DNA of 64,000 nucleotides from NCBI GenBank assembly GCA_021325175.1, contig JAJPHS010000152.1:16148-80147 (forward strand). The letters are read 5' to 3'. The position numbers and the translations under genes are program-made. The notes beneath the pieces are model-generated. The model ran no database searches, was not told the DNA's origin, and saw nothing but the letters and a program-made list of their open reading frames with translations. The DNA is from Terriglobia bacterium. Lineage in GTDB: Bacteria; Acidobacteriota; Terriglobia; Bryobacterales; Bryobacteraceae. Of this stretch, positions 17,123-25,827 are shown piece by piece. How positions within the stretch are numbered: the first letter of the stretch is position 1; each line of letters begins with the position of its first letter.

Positions 17123-18278
17123 AAAGTTCGTCTCCCGGCGTGCCCTGCGCCCTGCTGTTCTGAAATTTCCATTGGAGGCGCGTCTCGCTGTCGTCGTATT
17201 GCGGAACCGCCGGCACCATCGCCGGCATGTACGCCCCGAACAACTGGTTCGTCTGCTGCCCCAACTGCAACATCACCGCGATCGGCGACCGCTGCCGCGC
17301 CGCCTGATACAGCGCCGCCGTCTGCGCGTCCGCCATCTCGAAAATTTCGAAGTTAAACGTAATCTTCCTCACCCCCGCCGCGATGCATTGCGCGTAATTA
17401 CTGCCGAATTCCTTCACCCGTAAATCCACGTCGTTGTCCAGCGTCAATTCTCCCGCGGTCAGCGTGAAAAACTGGTTTGGCGGCGTGCCCATCCACACTT
17501 CCCCCAGGTGACCCGGAACAATCGTGTAATCGAATCCCGCCATCGCCGGCTCCGCCGGAAACGACGCCAGCCCTCCCTGTCCACTCACGAAGCTCGCGCT
17601 ATCCAGCAGATCCCGCGACGGTCCCGCAAACGCAAACTCCTGATAATCCCCATTGATCTTGATCTCCATCCGATCCATGGCCGACCCTTCCACGATCCTC
17701 TGTACCGCGTTCGCCGGATCCCAGTAATCGAAAATGCTCACGCCGCTCAGCGATTCGCCCAACGGAAACGTGATCGTCGTCCCGAACATCGATCCCGCCA
17801 CCGGCGGATTCGTGAAAGGCGCGTTCAGGAAAATCGTCTGCGCATCCTGAATCGCCGCGACGAATCTCATCTCGCCCGAAAAAGTCACCCCTTGCCCGGC
17901 CGCCAGCCCATGCGGCGCCGTAAATTGAATCTCCGTCTGATTCGTCACCGACGCGACCGTCCCGCCGTTATAAAAAACCGGCGTCCCTCCCATCGCGCCC
18001 TGAAACAGCGGACCCTGCGGCGGCTGCGCCGTCTGATTCGACCACTCCGTCATCAACGTGCTCAGTTGAAACGTCGTAATCTCGCGAATCGTGTTCGGCA
18101 GACCCACAAATGTGCGGCTCCCGGTTTTATCCTTCCGCCCCGTTGTCTCCGGAACCTGTTTCGCCGCCAGTTTTACCAGCGGAATCCGGTTCTGGCTCGT
18201 AATCGCCGGCACGGCGCCGTAATTTGCCTCCAGCGCCACATAAACCCGTTCATTATTCGAAGAAATATAACAAGACAT
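17106..18278 (-). CDS. Phage tail tube protein
   Basis: 390 aa; position between terminator-like gene and chaperones; SNNERVYVALEANYGAVPAIT...LTLDNDVDLRVKEFGSNYAQCIAAGVRKITFNFEIF. Confidence 0.65.
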   Translation of the reverse strand: MSCYISSNNERVYVALEANYGAVPAITSQNRIPLVKLAAKQVPETTGRKDKTGSRTFVGLPNTIREITTFQLSTLMTEWSNQTAQPPQGPLFQGAMGGTPVFYNGGTVASVTNQTEIQFTAPHGLAAGQGVTFSGEMRFVAAIQDAQTIFLNAPFTNPPVAGSMFGTTITFPLGESLSGVSIFDYWDPANAVQRIVEGSAMDRMEIKINGDYQEFAFAGPSRDLLDSASFVSGQGGLASFPAEPAMAGFDYTIVPGHLGEVWMGTPPNQFFTLTAGELTLDNDVDLRVKEFGSNYAQCIAAGVRKITFNFEIFEMADAQTAALYQAARQRSPIAVMLQLGQQTNQLFGAYMPAMVPAVPQYDDSETRLQWKFQNSRAQGTPGDELYVAFG

Positions 18279-18305
18279 TGATTCCAGTCCTCTGATTCCT
18301 GGCCG

Positions 18306-18803
18306 CTAGCTCGATAAATCCACTTCAAATGTCACCCGCGCCACCTGCATCAGATTCTTACCGCCCTGCTGCACCGGTTCGAATGCCACCTCGTATCCGC
18401 CGGCGTAAAACATCCCCTGTCCCCAGCTCCCCCGGTTCGAATCGAGCACCTGCGTCACCGCATCGACGTACAGCCGCGTCTGATCCTCCAACCCCTCCAT
18501 CCGGTCCTGCGACACCCGAACCTCGGCCACCGTCTGTATCTTCCCGGAAAATTTCCGGAATTTTTCCGTCAACGAATTCCGCACCCGGTTCGAATACACA
18601 TGGACCACCGGATATTTCACCGCCGCCGCCCGTTCCGCGATCGCCGCCGGCACGTTCTGGCTGATAATCTGCCCCGGCGGAATCGCCGCAAGCGCAATTC
18701 CCGAATCCGCCGCCAGCTTGGAAACCGCCGGCGCGATCCCGTTTTCCGAATCCGACAAAAATGTGGCAAATTGTTTCGCCGCGATGCTCGCCGTCTGCGC
18801 CAT
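18306..18803 (-). CDS. Tail terminator/completion-like protein
   Basis: 165 aa, position between connector and tail tube; VVHVYSNRVRNSLTEKFRKFSGKIQTVAEVRVSQDRMEGLEDQTRLYVDAV. Confidence 0.45.
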   Translation of the reverse strand: MAQTASIAAKQFATFLSDSENGIAPAVSKLAADSGIALAAIPPGQIISQNVPAAIAERAAAVKYPVVHVYSNRVRNSLTEKFRKFSGKIQTVAEVRVSQDRMEGLEDQTRLYVDAVTQVLDSNRGSWGQGMFYAGGYEVAFEPVQQGGKNLMQVARVTFEVDLSS

Positions 18804-18804
18804 C

Positions 18805-19578
18805 CTATCCTCGCCTCAGTGTCGGACCGCCGATTACGTAAACGTCCGGCTTCTGGCCGTCTCCCGGCGCTCGTCCCGCGAATAGTCCCGTTGCCGGCAT
18901 CACGAAGCTCTGCCCCGCCGGCACAGGTGACGCGGTTTGCAGCGCCAGGCTCGTCGAGCTCAACCCAACGTACACATTGAACCCCGTCGCCACCGCCGGC
19001 GGATTCACCCCCGCGACCACCAGCGTCATCCCCGCCCCGGTTTCAAACGTCGTCACCGGACTCGGCGCGCCCTCTTCCCCATTCGCCGCAACCCATGTAA
19101 TCGCGATGTAGTAAATCGCCGTCGCCGCGCCTGCCGCCGCCGTCATGCTCAGCGCCGGCACCCCCGCTTCCGGAATCGGCGTATTCACCAGTCCAATCCC
19201 GAAGATCGCCGTCTGCGACCGCGCGTCCGCCGATAATTTCCGATACTCCTGCCACTTCGGCAAATATCGATCGTTAAGCTGGTTGTTGAACGCATCCCGA
19301 TACACCATCGCCAGCGTGTGCAGCGCGTGCCACCGCTTCATTTGCGGCGAAACCACCACGTCCGCGACTCCGATCTGCCGCCGCACCATCGACTGCGGAT
19401 CATAACCGCGCGTATGATCCAGCAAAATATCCAGCACGTCCTCGGAAATTTCCTCCGTCGCCAGCGAGAGCTTCACTCCAAGGTCGATCGCCTCCGTCGC
19501 CGCCACGTTCAGAATCGCTGATTCGTACGCCGTTAAATCCTCCGGCGTGTTCGGACTCCCATCTGTTAACAGAGCCAT
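18805..19578 (-). CDS. Head-tail connector-like protein with C-terminal Ig/FN3-like domain
   Basis: 257 aa; N-terminal helical adaptor-like region, C-terminal IAITWVAANGEEGAPSP...ATGFNVYVGLS. Confidence 0.45.
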   Translation of the reverse strand: MALLTDGSPNTPEDLTAYESAILNVAATEAIDLGVKLSLATEEISEDVLDILLDHTRGYDPQSMVRRQIGVADVVVSPQMKRWHALHTLAMVYRDAFNNQLNDRYLPKWQEYRKLSADARSQTAIFGIGLVNTPIPEAGVPALSMTAAAGAATAIYYIAITWVAANGEEGAPSPVTTFETGAGMTLVVAGVNPPAVATGFNVYVGLSSTSLALQTASPVPAGQSFVMPATGLFAGRAPGDGQKPDVYVIGGPTLRRG

Positions 19579-19842
19579 CTATCGCCTCTTCGTCCGCCAA
19601 CCCGCGTCATGAGCCGCCTTCCACTTCCGCTCCGCTTCCGCGCGAAACTCCGCCGCCGCTTTCTCGCTTGCCAGCTCCGCTTTCTCTTCGAGGATCATTC
19701 GCGCCGCCACCGCCCGCGGAACTTCCGTGCGCACTCCCGCCCGTCCCCCATCAGGAGTCGCCAGACTCGTGATCACCACCGATTCCTCGCGAATGTCCGC
19801 CTCAATTTGTCGAAGTTTTTGATAATAAGCCCGCAAATCCAT
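19579..19842 (-). CDS. Small virion-cluster protein of unknown function
   Basis: MDLRAYYQKLRQIEADIREESVVITSLATPDGGRAGVRTEVPRAVAARMILEEKAELAS; internal ATG 19842 preferred over 19911, which lies within the terminator hairpin. Confidence 0.5.
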   Translation of the reverse strand: MDLRAYYQKLRQIEADIREESVVITSLATPDGGRAGVRTEVPRAVAARMILEEKAELASEKAAAEFRAEAERKWKAAHDAGWRTKRR

Positions 19843-19874
19843 CCTGACTCCTGACTGTCTTCGCCTCGCCCGGC

Positions 19875-19931
19875 AAAAAAATGGGGCAGGCCTCGCCACA
19901 GCGGATCTCAACCGCCTGCCGCGCCTGCCCC
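19875..19931 (-). terminator. Intrinsic terminator directly after major capsid gene
   Basis: Minus strand GGGGCAGGC(19931-19923)...GCCTGCCCC(19891-19883) followed by ATTTTTTT (T run 19881-19875). Confidence 0.8.
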
Positions 19932-19941
19932 AGCTCCGAAC

Positions 19942-20853
19942 CTAGCTCAACACCTGCACCGCGAAATTATTCCGCAGCGCGCCCACTCCGTACAGCACGT
20001 CCACCGTGAACTGCTGCGCCAGCGTGTTCGGCTGATAGCTCATGGTCACGCGCATGCCGAAATTGCCCAGCTCCGCGTACTCCGCGATCGCTCCCGTTCC
20101 CGGCAGCGGTTGCGGCAGCTTGCGCACCACCAGTCCGATCGCGTCTCGCGCGAACGCCAGATTGTGCGTCGTGATCGGCGAGCTCCCCGTCGTCGGCACA
20201 AACTGCGAGCGGAAAATGTAAAAATCCTTCATCTTCCCCACCGATCCGTCGATCATCGCCCGCAGCCCCGCCTCGCCCACGGTATTAAACTCGCTGAACC
20301 GCGGGATCTGCCGCAGCTCCGAGTACGTGCTCGGGCTCACCACCAGATACTTCGCCGAACTCGACGGAACCTTCGCCGAAAATAACGCCGTCTCCGCCGC
20401 GTCCACCACCGATTCCGTGATCGCCGTGCCCCCCGTGCCTACCGCCGTATTCGCCGTGAACATCGGATACAGGCTCAGAATGTCGCTCTCGATGCTCTCC
20501 GCGATCGCCACCACCGCCGGCTGCATGTACAGCTTCAGCAGGTCCGGAACCGCCAGCACCTTCGCTACGTCCGGAATCTGGAACGACGCCTCGACGTGAT
20601 TCGTCAGCACGATCTGCGCGTTTCCCGGAGGCGGATTCTGCAACTGCACCGCCGCCCCGTCCACAATGTTGTTCGCCACCAGCGTCGGCGGAATCGGCAC
20701 ATTCACCGTGTCCCCGGCCCGCGCCAGCGTCGCCTCGTAGTCGCGATTTACCAGGTTCCCCATCACCAGGTTCCCCATCAACGCCGGTAACGCATCCGCC
20801 GCCACCAGCTTGACAATCGCTGTCGCGACATTTGTCGAAGTAATTGCTCCCAT
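19942..20853 (-). CDS. Major capsid protein
   Basis: 303 aa; MGAITSTNVATAIVKLVAADALPALMGNLVMGNLVNRDYEATLARAGDTVNVPIPPT..., P22-like coat style; right position and size. Confidence 0.75.
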   Translation of the reverse strand: MGAITSTNVATAIVKLVAADALPALMGNLVMGNLVNRDYEATLARAGDTVNVPIPPTLVANNIVDGAAVQLQNPPPGNAQIVLTNHVEASFQIPDVAKVLAVPDLLKLYMQPAVVAIAESIESDILSLYPMFTANTAVGTGGTAITESVVDAAETALFSAKVPSSSAKYLVVSPSTYSELRQIPRFSEFNTVGEAGLRAMIDGSVGKMKDFYIFRSQFVPTTGSSPITTHNLAFARDAIGLVVRKLPQPLPGTGAIAEYAELGNFGMRVTMSYQPNTLAQQFTVDVLYGVGALRNNFAVQVLS

Positions 20854-20892
20854 GTTTTCTCCTCTTTCTCCTTATTCCTGATCGAGAGAGCG

Positions 20893-21411
20893 TCATGCGC
20901 CGCGCAGCGTCTGCGCCGCCACGCGAGCCACTTCCTGCCTCACCCTATCCAGTTCCTCCGCGCTCATTCCCGGCCGGATTCTCGATAAATCCACGCCATT
21001 CGCCTCCGGACCTTTCTGAGCCGCCCTTGCTCCCGAACCTCCCGCCAGCCGCGCCGGCAGCAGCTCCGGATTCTCATCCACGAATTGCGCCAGGTAATCC
21101 CGCAACTCGCTTCCGCCCTGCGCCATCAATCGCCCGTCTTCGCCGCGGTATACGTCATCCTTCACCGCCCGATACGCCAGGTCGATCTTCGTCACCCCCA
21201 GCCTCTGTAATTCCGCTCGAATCGCCGCGCTCCGCTCCGCCGCCTCCGCCGCCTCTCGCGCCCGCTGATTCTCCGCGATCAGCTCATTCACCTTCTTTTC
21301 GAGCGTCTCCCGTTCCGCAAATCCCATCTCCTGCATCACCGCCCGCACCACCTCCCGAATTTCCTGGCCACCGGCCACGGGCGACAGGCCCCTGTTTTCC
21401 TCACCACCCAT
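20893..21411 (-). CDS. Capsid scaffold-like coiled-coil protein
   Basis: Charged helical protein between portal and MCP (ETLEKKVNELIAENQRAREAAEAAERSAAIRAELQRLGV); start MGGEENRG near 21411. Confidence 0.55.
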   Translation of the reverse strand: MGGEENRGLSPVAGGQEIREVVRAVMQEMGFAERETLEKKVNELIAENQRAREAAEAAERSAAIRAELQRLGVTKIDLAYRAVKDDVYRGEDGRLMAQGGSELRDYLAQFVDENPELLPARLAGGSGARAAQKGPEANGVDLSRIRPGMSAEELDRVRQEVARVAAQTLRGA

Positions 21412-22789
21412 GCTCAATCTCCTCCACAATCCGATCCTTCACCTCCTGCCGCGCGTCGCTGACTAATTTCATCGCCAATTTCTTGAAAATCTCTTTTTTT
21501 AACGTCGGCGATTCCACCCCTAGCGCCAATACCTGCTGCGCCTGCAATAATTCCGTCGAAAAATCCGCAATATCGAAGTCGTCCAGCCCCGCCACGCCGA
21601 TCTCGATCCCGTCTTCGCGCGCCGCCGCGATCGCCTTCAGCACCCGCCGGATTTGCTCCTTCACCGCGTCCCCGTACGCCCGCAGCACCTCCTGCGTAAT
21701 CGAAAAATCAAGCTGCTTGCTGATCCCGGATTGCACCGCCGCCTTGTCCAGCGACCCTCCCGCTTGCGGCAGATAGCAAACCCGATAGATCTCCTCCTGC
21801 AAGCTCGTCAGATTCTCCGCCGCGATCTGATAAACCTTGCCCTCCGGCTCCGTCCAGCCAAACTTGTCTCCCGGAGCAAGCTGGATGTAGTAACTCTCGC
21901 CCACCATCTGGCTCCACTCGCGCTCCGAATACACCACCGGCATCGCGAAAAGCCCCATCGTCAGCGCCCAGCCGAGCGCGTTCGATTTATTGAAATGCTC
22001 CAGTTGCAGCAGCCCCGCCCGGTTCAGCAGCCACAACCCCTCGGAAATCCGCAGCGGAATCAGCGGCACCCGCCCCAGCTTCGCCAGCCCGTGCGCCCCC
22101 GAATCGATCAGCTTGATCGCCCCTTCGCCGTCGTCTCTTTGATAAATCCGGAAGCTTCGCTTGTCGTAGTACGCCCATCGCGTCTCCGTCCGCCAATCCG
22201 CATCCTCCACCCGGTCTTTCTTCAGCGCCTTGGTCCGGATCACCACCCACTCGAAATTCCCGCGCTCGTCCAGGCTCCAGTTGATAACGTCTTCGGCCGC
22301 GTAATCCACCAGATATGCCCGCGACGCCCCGCTCGCGTCCTCTTCCGCCCGGCTTCCCGCGCGAATCTGGGTCCGCGGAAAATCCACCAGCACGAAGCTC
22401 ACGCCCGAAATCAACGCCTCGATGAACTGCCGCCGCCAAAAATCAGTCAGCGAGCTCCCCTTGCGGTCCACATCGCTCACCAGCTCCGAATAAAACGACT
22501 TCGCCGCCTCGTCCCGGCCCTCGAAAATCACCGCCGGCTGCTCGCGAAACAAAGTCGCCGCGTACCAATCCACAATCGAGCCGATGTAATTTTCGTAAAA
22601 AACCCGATTCAGCCGCTCCGCGTAAACGTCGGCCGGCTCCCTTTGCCTTCGCACCAGATAATTCTGCGCGTTCAGCTTTAATTGCTCCCCGCCCGCATAC
22701 AAATCCCGGTAAAGCCGCCAAATTGCTTTCCGCGTTAAATAATGTGGATGTTCCCGATCAATATCAAACAAGAAAGTCCTCCCACCCAA
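21401..22789 (-). CDS. Phage portal protein
   Basis: 462 aa; PHYLTRKAIWRLYRDLYAGGEQLK...NYIGSIVDWYAATLFREQP..., immediately downstream of terL. Confidence 0.75.
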   Translation of the reverse strand: MGGRTFLFDIDREHPHYLTRKAIWRLYRDLYAGGEQLKLNAQNYLVRRQREPADVYAERLNRVFYENYIGSIVDWYAATLFREQPAVIFEGRDEAAKSFYSELVSDVDRKGSSLTDFWRRQFIEALISGVSFVLVDFPRTQIRAGSRAEEDASGASRAYLVDYAAEDVINWSLDERGNFEWVVIRTKALKKDRVEDADWRTETRWAYYDKRSFRIYQRDDGEGAIKLIDSGAHGLAKLGRVPLIPLRISEGLWLLNRAGLLQLEHFNKSNALGWALTMGLFAMPVVYSEREWSQMVGESYYIQLAPGDKFGWTEPEGKVYQIAAENLTSLQEEIYRVCYLPQAGGSLDKAAVQSGISKQLDFSITQEVLRAYGDAVKEQIRRVLKAIAAAREDGIEIGVAGLDDFDIADFSTELLQAQQVLALGVESPTLKKEIFKKLAMKLVSDARQEVKDRIVEEIEHGW

Positions 22790-22811
22790 TCCCTGCCCAC
22801 TGCCCCCAAGG

Positions 22812-24110
22812 CTACAAAAGCCTCTCGCCCCGCTCCCCCACGCTATCGGCCGATCTCCTGCCTTCCTGCCAAATCAGGTATCCCAGCGCATCCGATAAGT
22901 GCGTCCGTCGCGGATCCCGGTCCTTGTCGATCACCATGCTGTTCTCCTTGTATGTCACCTGCTCCAGATCCTTGATCAACTCCGTGCACTTCGCGTCCAC
23001 CCGCAGCATCCGCCGCCCCTCGGCCGATTCCAGCTTGGCGTTCATCAACGCCACGCGTTCTCTCACCGGCGGATTCGATTTCGGCACTTTGAACTGCACT
23101 TGCCCGTACTCGCCGCTCCCGAAATACTCTTTCAAAATCCTCAAATCCGTCGTCCCCGACGTTTGCAGCCGCGCTCCTGTCGCATCCGCGTACACCACCA
23201 GCCCACGCCCATGCGACGGAAACCGCCTCGCAAACTCCTCGCAAGCCTCCAGAGTCGACGCTCGCGACAGCACGATCTCGTCGAGCACCACCACTTCCTC
23301 CCCGCACGCCTGCGCCACCACCGAGCACATCGGATTCACGTTGAAATCCAAAGCCCACAACAGCGGCAGCGCTTCATTCAGCGGAGCCTCGATCACGTTC
23401 TCTTTCCGGCTGAACGCGTGATAAACACGCCCGGCGTGCAGGTCCAGATATTCGCCCAGCGCCTCCTGCTGATAAAATTTTGCGTCATAACTGCTTTTCA
23501 GCCGTTCGTAATAATCTGGAATTCGTTCTAATAAAAAGCGATTTTCAAACGGTTTTGCCTGAACCGTCTCGTATCCCTCAATCGGATTCGCGATAAATCG
23601 CTCATAAACCCAGTCGTATCCCTTGGGCGTCCACACCGCAAACCCGCACAGCCGCTTCGCCTTCGGATCGCGCAGCCGCCCCTCCAGCCGAAGCCACGCC
23701 TCTTCCTGCGTATATGTCAGCTCATCCAGCCCGAACCACGCCAGATTGCTTCCCCGGAGCCGCTCAAACTCCTCCACCGGCCGGAGCAAAATCCGCGATC
23801 GCGTCTCGCGCAGCAGCAGATAGTTATCCGCGCGATTCAGCTCATGCGGAATCTTGTTCTTTTCGAGAATCTCGATCAGCGCCGCCAGCGTCGCATCCCG
23901 CAGCATCGGATACGTCGGCGCACCGATCAAACCCGTCCGCCCGGTGTTTAAATACGCCAGCTTGATCGCCTCATGACACAGCGCCTGGCTTTTTCCCGAC
24001 CCGATCGGCCCCGAAAATCCCTTGAATCGCGCCCGCGATTCGTGAAATTTCTGCTGCGACGGCAGCGCCTGATACCCTATTTCTCGGATTCTGTCGCTGG
24101 TTCGACCCAT
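22812..24110 (-). CDS. Terminase large subunit
   Basis: Walker A GPIGSGKS, Walker B-like AWFGLDEL, nuclease acidic motifs WALDFNVNP, VVYADATGAR, THLSDALGYLIW; intact. Confidence 0.85.
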   Translation of the reverse strand: MGRTSDRIREIGYQALPSQQKFHESRARFKGFSGPIGSGKSQALCHEAIKLAYLNTGRTGLIGAPTYPMLRDATLAALIEILEKNKIPHELNRADNYLLLRETRSRILLRPVEEFERLRGSNLAWFGLDELTYTQEEAWLRLEGRLRDPKAKRLCGFAVWTPKGYDWVYERFIANPIEGYETVQAKPFENRFLLERIPDYYERLKSSYDAKFYQQEALGEYLDLHAGRVYHAFSRKENVIEAPLNEALPLLWALDFNVNPMCSVVAQACGEEVVVLDEIVLSRASTLEACEEFARRFPSHGRGLVVYADATGARLQTSGTTDLRILKEYFGSGEYGQVQFKVPKSNPPVRERVALMNAKLESAEGRRMLRVDAKCTELIKDLEQVTYKENSMVIDKDRDPRRTHLSDALGYLIWQEGRRSADSVGERGERLL

Positions 24111-24388
24111 GTAACCTTAATGTCCCGAGGCTCCTCGTCCATCAGCTCTTTTTCAAGCTGCACCAGCCGGATGTAATCCCCCAAAGTCGCCTTCACCTCA
24201 TCGCTTTTCAGCTTCGCCTCGACCTTTTTTAGAATCTTCTTCACCGCCGCCGCCTTCGACCGCGGCCGCCTCTTCGGACCCGCCTCCGCATTCATGCCGG
24301 AGCTCGCTATTTTCGGAACAGCTTTTTTAGGCGCAGCCTTCTTGCCCTTCGCCGCCACCCTCCGCCGCGTTCTGACTCGTTCACTCAC
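24077..24388 (-). CDS. Terminase small subunit candidate with Lys/Arg-rich N-terminus
   Basis: 103 aa, overlaps terL start; basic RRRVAAKGKKAAPKKAVPK..KRRPRSKAAAVKKILKKVEAKLKSDE then LGDYIRLVQLEKELMDEEPRDIKVTWVEP. Confidence 0.5.
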   Translation of the reverse strand: MSERVRTRRRVAAKGKKAAPKKAVPKIASSGMNAEAGPKRRPRSKAAAVKKILKKVEAKLKSDEVKATLGDYIRLVQLEKELMDEEPRDIKVTWVEPATESEK

Positions 24389-24486
24389 GGCCCGAGCTTA
24401 AATTCCCCACCCATCAACTCATCCCTACGGAATCTCGAACGCCAACAAAACGAACAAAATTGTCTTCGTAAACCGCCCGGTGACCG

Positions 24487-24511
24487 CCCCCGAACCCCGG
24501 CCCCCGACCCC
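24487..24511 (-). promoter_or_regulatory. G-quadruplex motif (minus strand)
   Basis: Minus strand GGGGTCGGGGGCCGGGGTTCGGGGG: four G runs of at least 4, loops of 2-3 nt. Confidence 0.55.
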
Positions 24512-24549
24512 TGAAAATCCCCAATGCGCTATCCTCGGTTTCAGAGCCG

Positions 24550-25383
24550 ATGCTTGCGCGCAACGCAATCCGGACGCTCGCAGCCGTCGTGGCTATCGCC
24601 GGAGTCGCTTTCGCCTTTCAACGCCCGTTCCATCAATATCCCGGCGTCGAATATTTCCAATTCGAGCTCCCGCCCGATTATCAGCAGCCCGCCGAATTCG
24701 CCTTCGCCCGCCTCATGTTCCCCCCCGGCCCCCTCGACGGCTACTACCCGCGCTTTCAAGGCGACTGGCGCAAAGGTCTTTCGCTCTGGACTCAGGATTA
24801 TCCCCGCGCCGACCGCCATTTCTCGCAAGCCCTGCGCCGCCTCACTCGCGTAACCGTGCGCAGCGTCGAGCAGCCCATCGAGCTCGAAGACGACTCCGAA
24901 GTTTTCAACTGGCCCTGGTTGTACGCCGTCCAAGTCGGCGAATGGGGATTGAACGAGGACGAAGGCCGCATCCTGCGCGAATATCTTCTGCGCGGCGGAT
25001 TCTTCATGGCCGACGATTTTCACGGCGCCGCCGAATGGGGCGAATTTCAAAAGCGAATCCAGTTCGCTTTCCCCGATCGTCCCATCGTCGATATCCCCGA
25101 TAACGACCCGATCTTTCACACCGTCTACGATCTCTCCGATCGTTTTCAGGTCCCCGGCCAGGCCCATCTCCGCCTCGGTTACAAAGCCAACGGACCCGAC
25201 AGCATCGGCGCGCACTGGCGCGGCATTTACGACGACAAGGGCCGCATCATGGTCGCGATTTCCTACAACTCCGATCTCGGCGACGCCTGGGAATACGCCG
25301 ACGATCCCTATTACCCCGAAAAATTCTCCGGCCTCGCCATTCGCGTCGGAGTAAACTACGTGATTTACGCCCTCACCCACTAA
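24550..25383 (+). CDS. DUF4159-like protein
   Basis: Signal peptide-like N-term; EFAFARLMFPPG, NWPWLYAVQVGEWGLNEDEGRILREYLLRGGFFMADDFHG. Confidence 0.8.
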   Translation: MLARNAIRTLAAVVAIAGVAFAFQRPFHQYPGVEYFQFELPPDYQQPAEFAFARLMFPPGPLDGYYPRFQGDWRKGLSLWTQDYPRADRHFSQALRRLTRVTVRSVEQPIELEDDSEVFNWPWLYAVQVGEWGLNEDEGRILREYLLRGGFFMADDFHGAAEWGEFQKRIQFAFPDRPIVDIPDNDPIFHTVYDLSDRFQVPGQAHLRLGYKANGPDSIGAHWRGIYDDKGRIMVAISYNSDLGDAWEYADDPYYPEKFSGLAIRVGVNYVIYALTH

Positions 25384-25384
25384 C

Positions 25385-25795
25385 ATGCGGATCAACGGAG
25401 TCGCCGAAACCGCAATCGACGTCGAAAACGTAGCCCGCTCCGCCGATTTCTACCAGCGCCTCTTCGGCCTCCGCAAACTCCAGGGCGACGATCATTTCTG
25501 CGTCCTCGAAGTCCCCGGCAACGCCGTTTTTCTCATTTTTCAAAGGGACTCGCGCCACAAACCCGCACCCACTCCCGGCGGCCTGATTCCCCCGCACGGA
25601 TCCACCGGCGAAATTCATTTCGCCTTCAAAATCTCCCGCGATGCTCTCGATTCCTGCGCCGCCGAACTTAACTCCCAAGGCATCCCCATCGAAAGCCGCG
25701 TCGATTGGCCGCGCGGCGGCGTCAGCCTCTACTTCCGCGATCCCGATCACCATTTGGTCGAACTCCTCACTCCCGGCTGCTGGCCCAATTACTGA
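25385..25795 (+). CDS. VOC (glyoxalase/bleomycin resistance) family protein
   Basis: ETAIDVENVARSADFYQRLFGLRKL... YFRDPDHHLVELLTPG. Confidence 0.88.
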   Translation: MRINGVAETAIDVENVARSADFYQRLFGLRKLQGDDHFCVLEVPGNAVFLIFQRDSRHKPAPTPGGLIPPHGSTGEIHFAFKISRDALDSCAAELNSQGIPIESRVDWPRGGVSLYFRDPDHHLVELLTPGCWPNY

Positions 25796-25827
25796 TGGCC
25801 GCCGGCTTCGCATTAAACTGAAAAGCA

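Larger units (their letters stand above)
7976..24388 (-). mobile_element. Gene-transfer-agent-like / domesticated siphovirus-like structural gene cluster
   Basis: Contiguous intact packaging-head-tail order; no recognisable integrase, replication, repressor or lysis genes. Confidence 0.7.

Noticed and set aside
18421-18445. GGTTCGAATC-like T-loop strings (also near 9821 and 34661)
   Set aside because: All lie inside well supported CDSs with no cloverleaf context; no tRNA gene could be supported in the window
21653-22681. 342-aa plus-strand ORF in the portal gene
   Set aside because: Antisense shadow; His/Arg/Pro-rich with no domain
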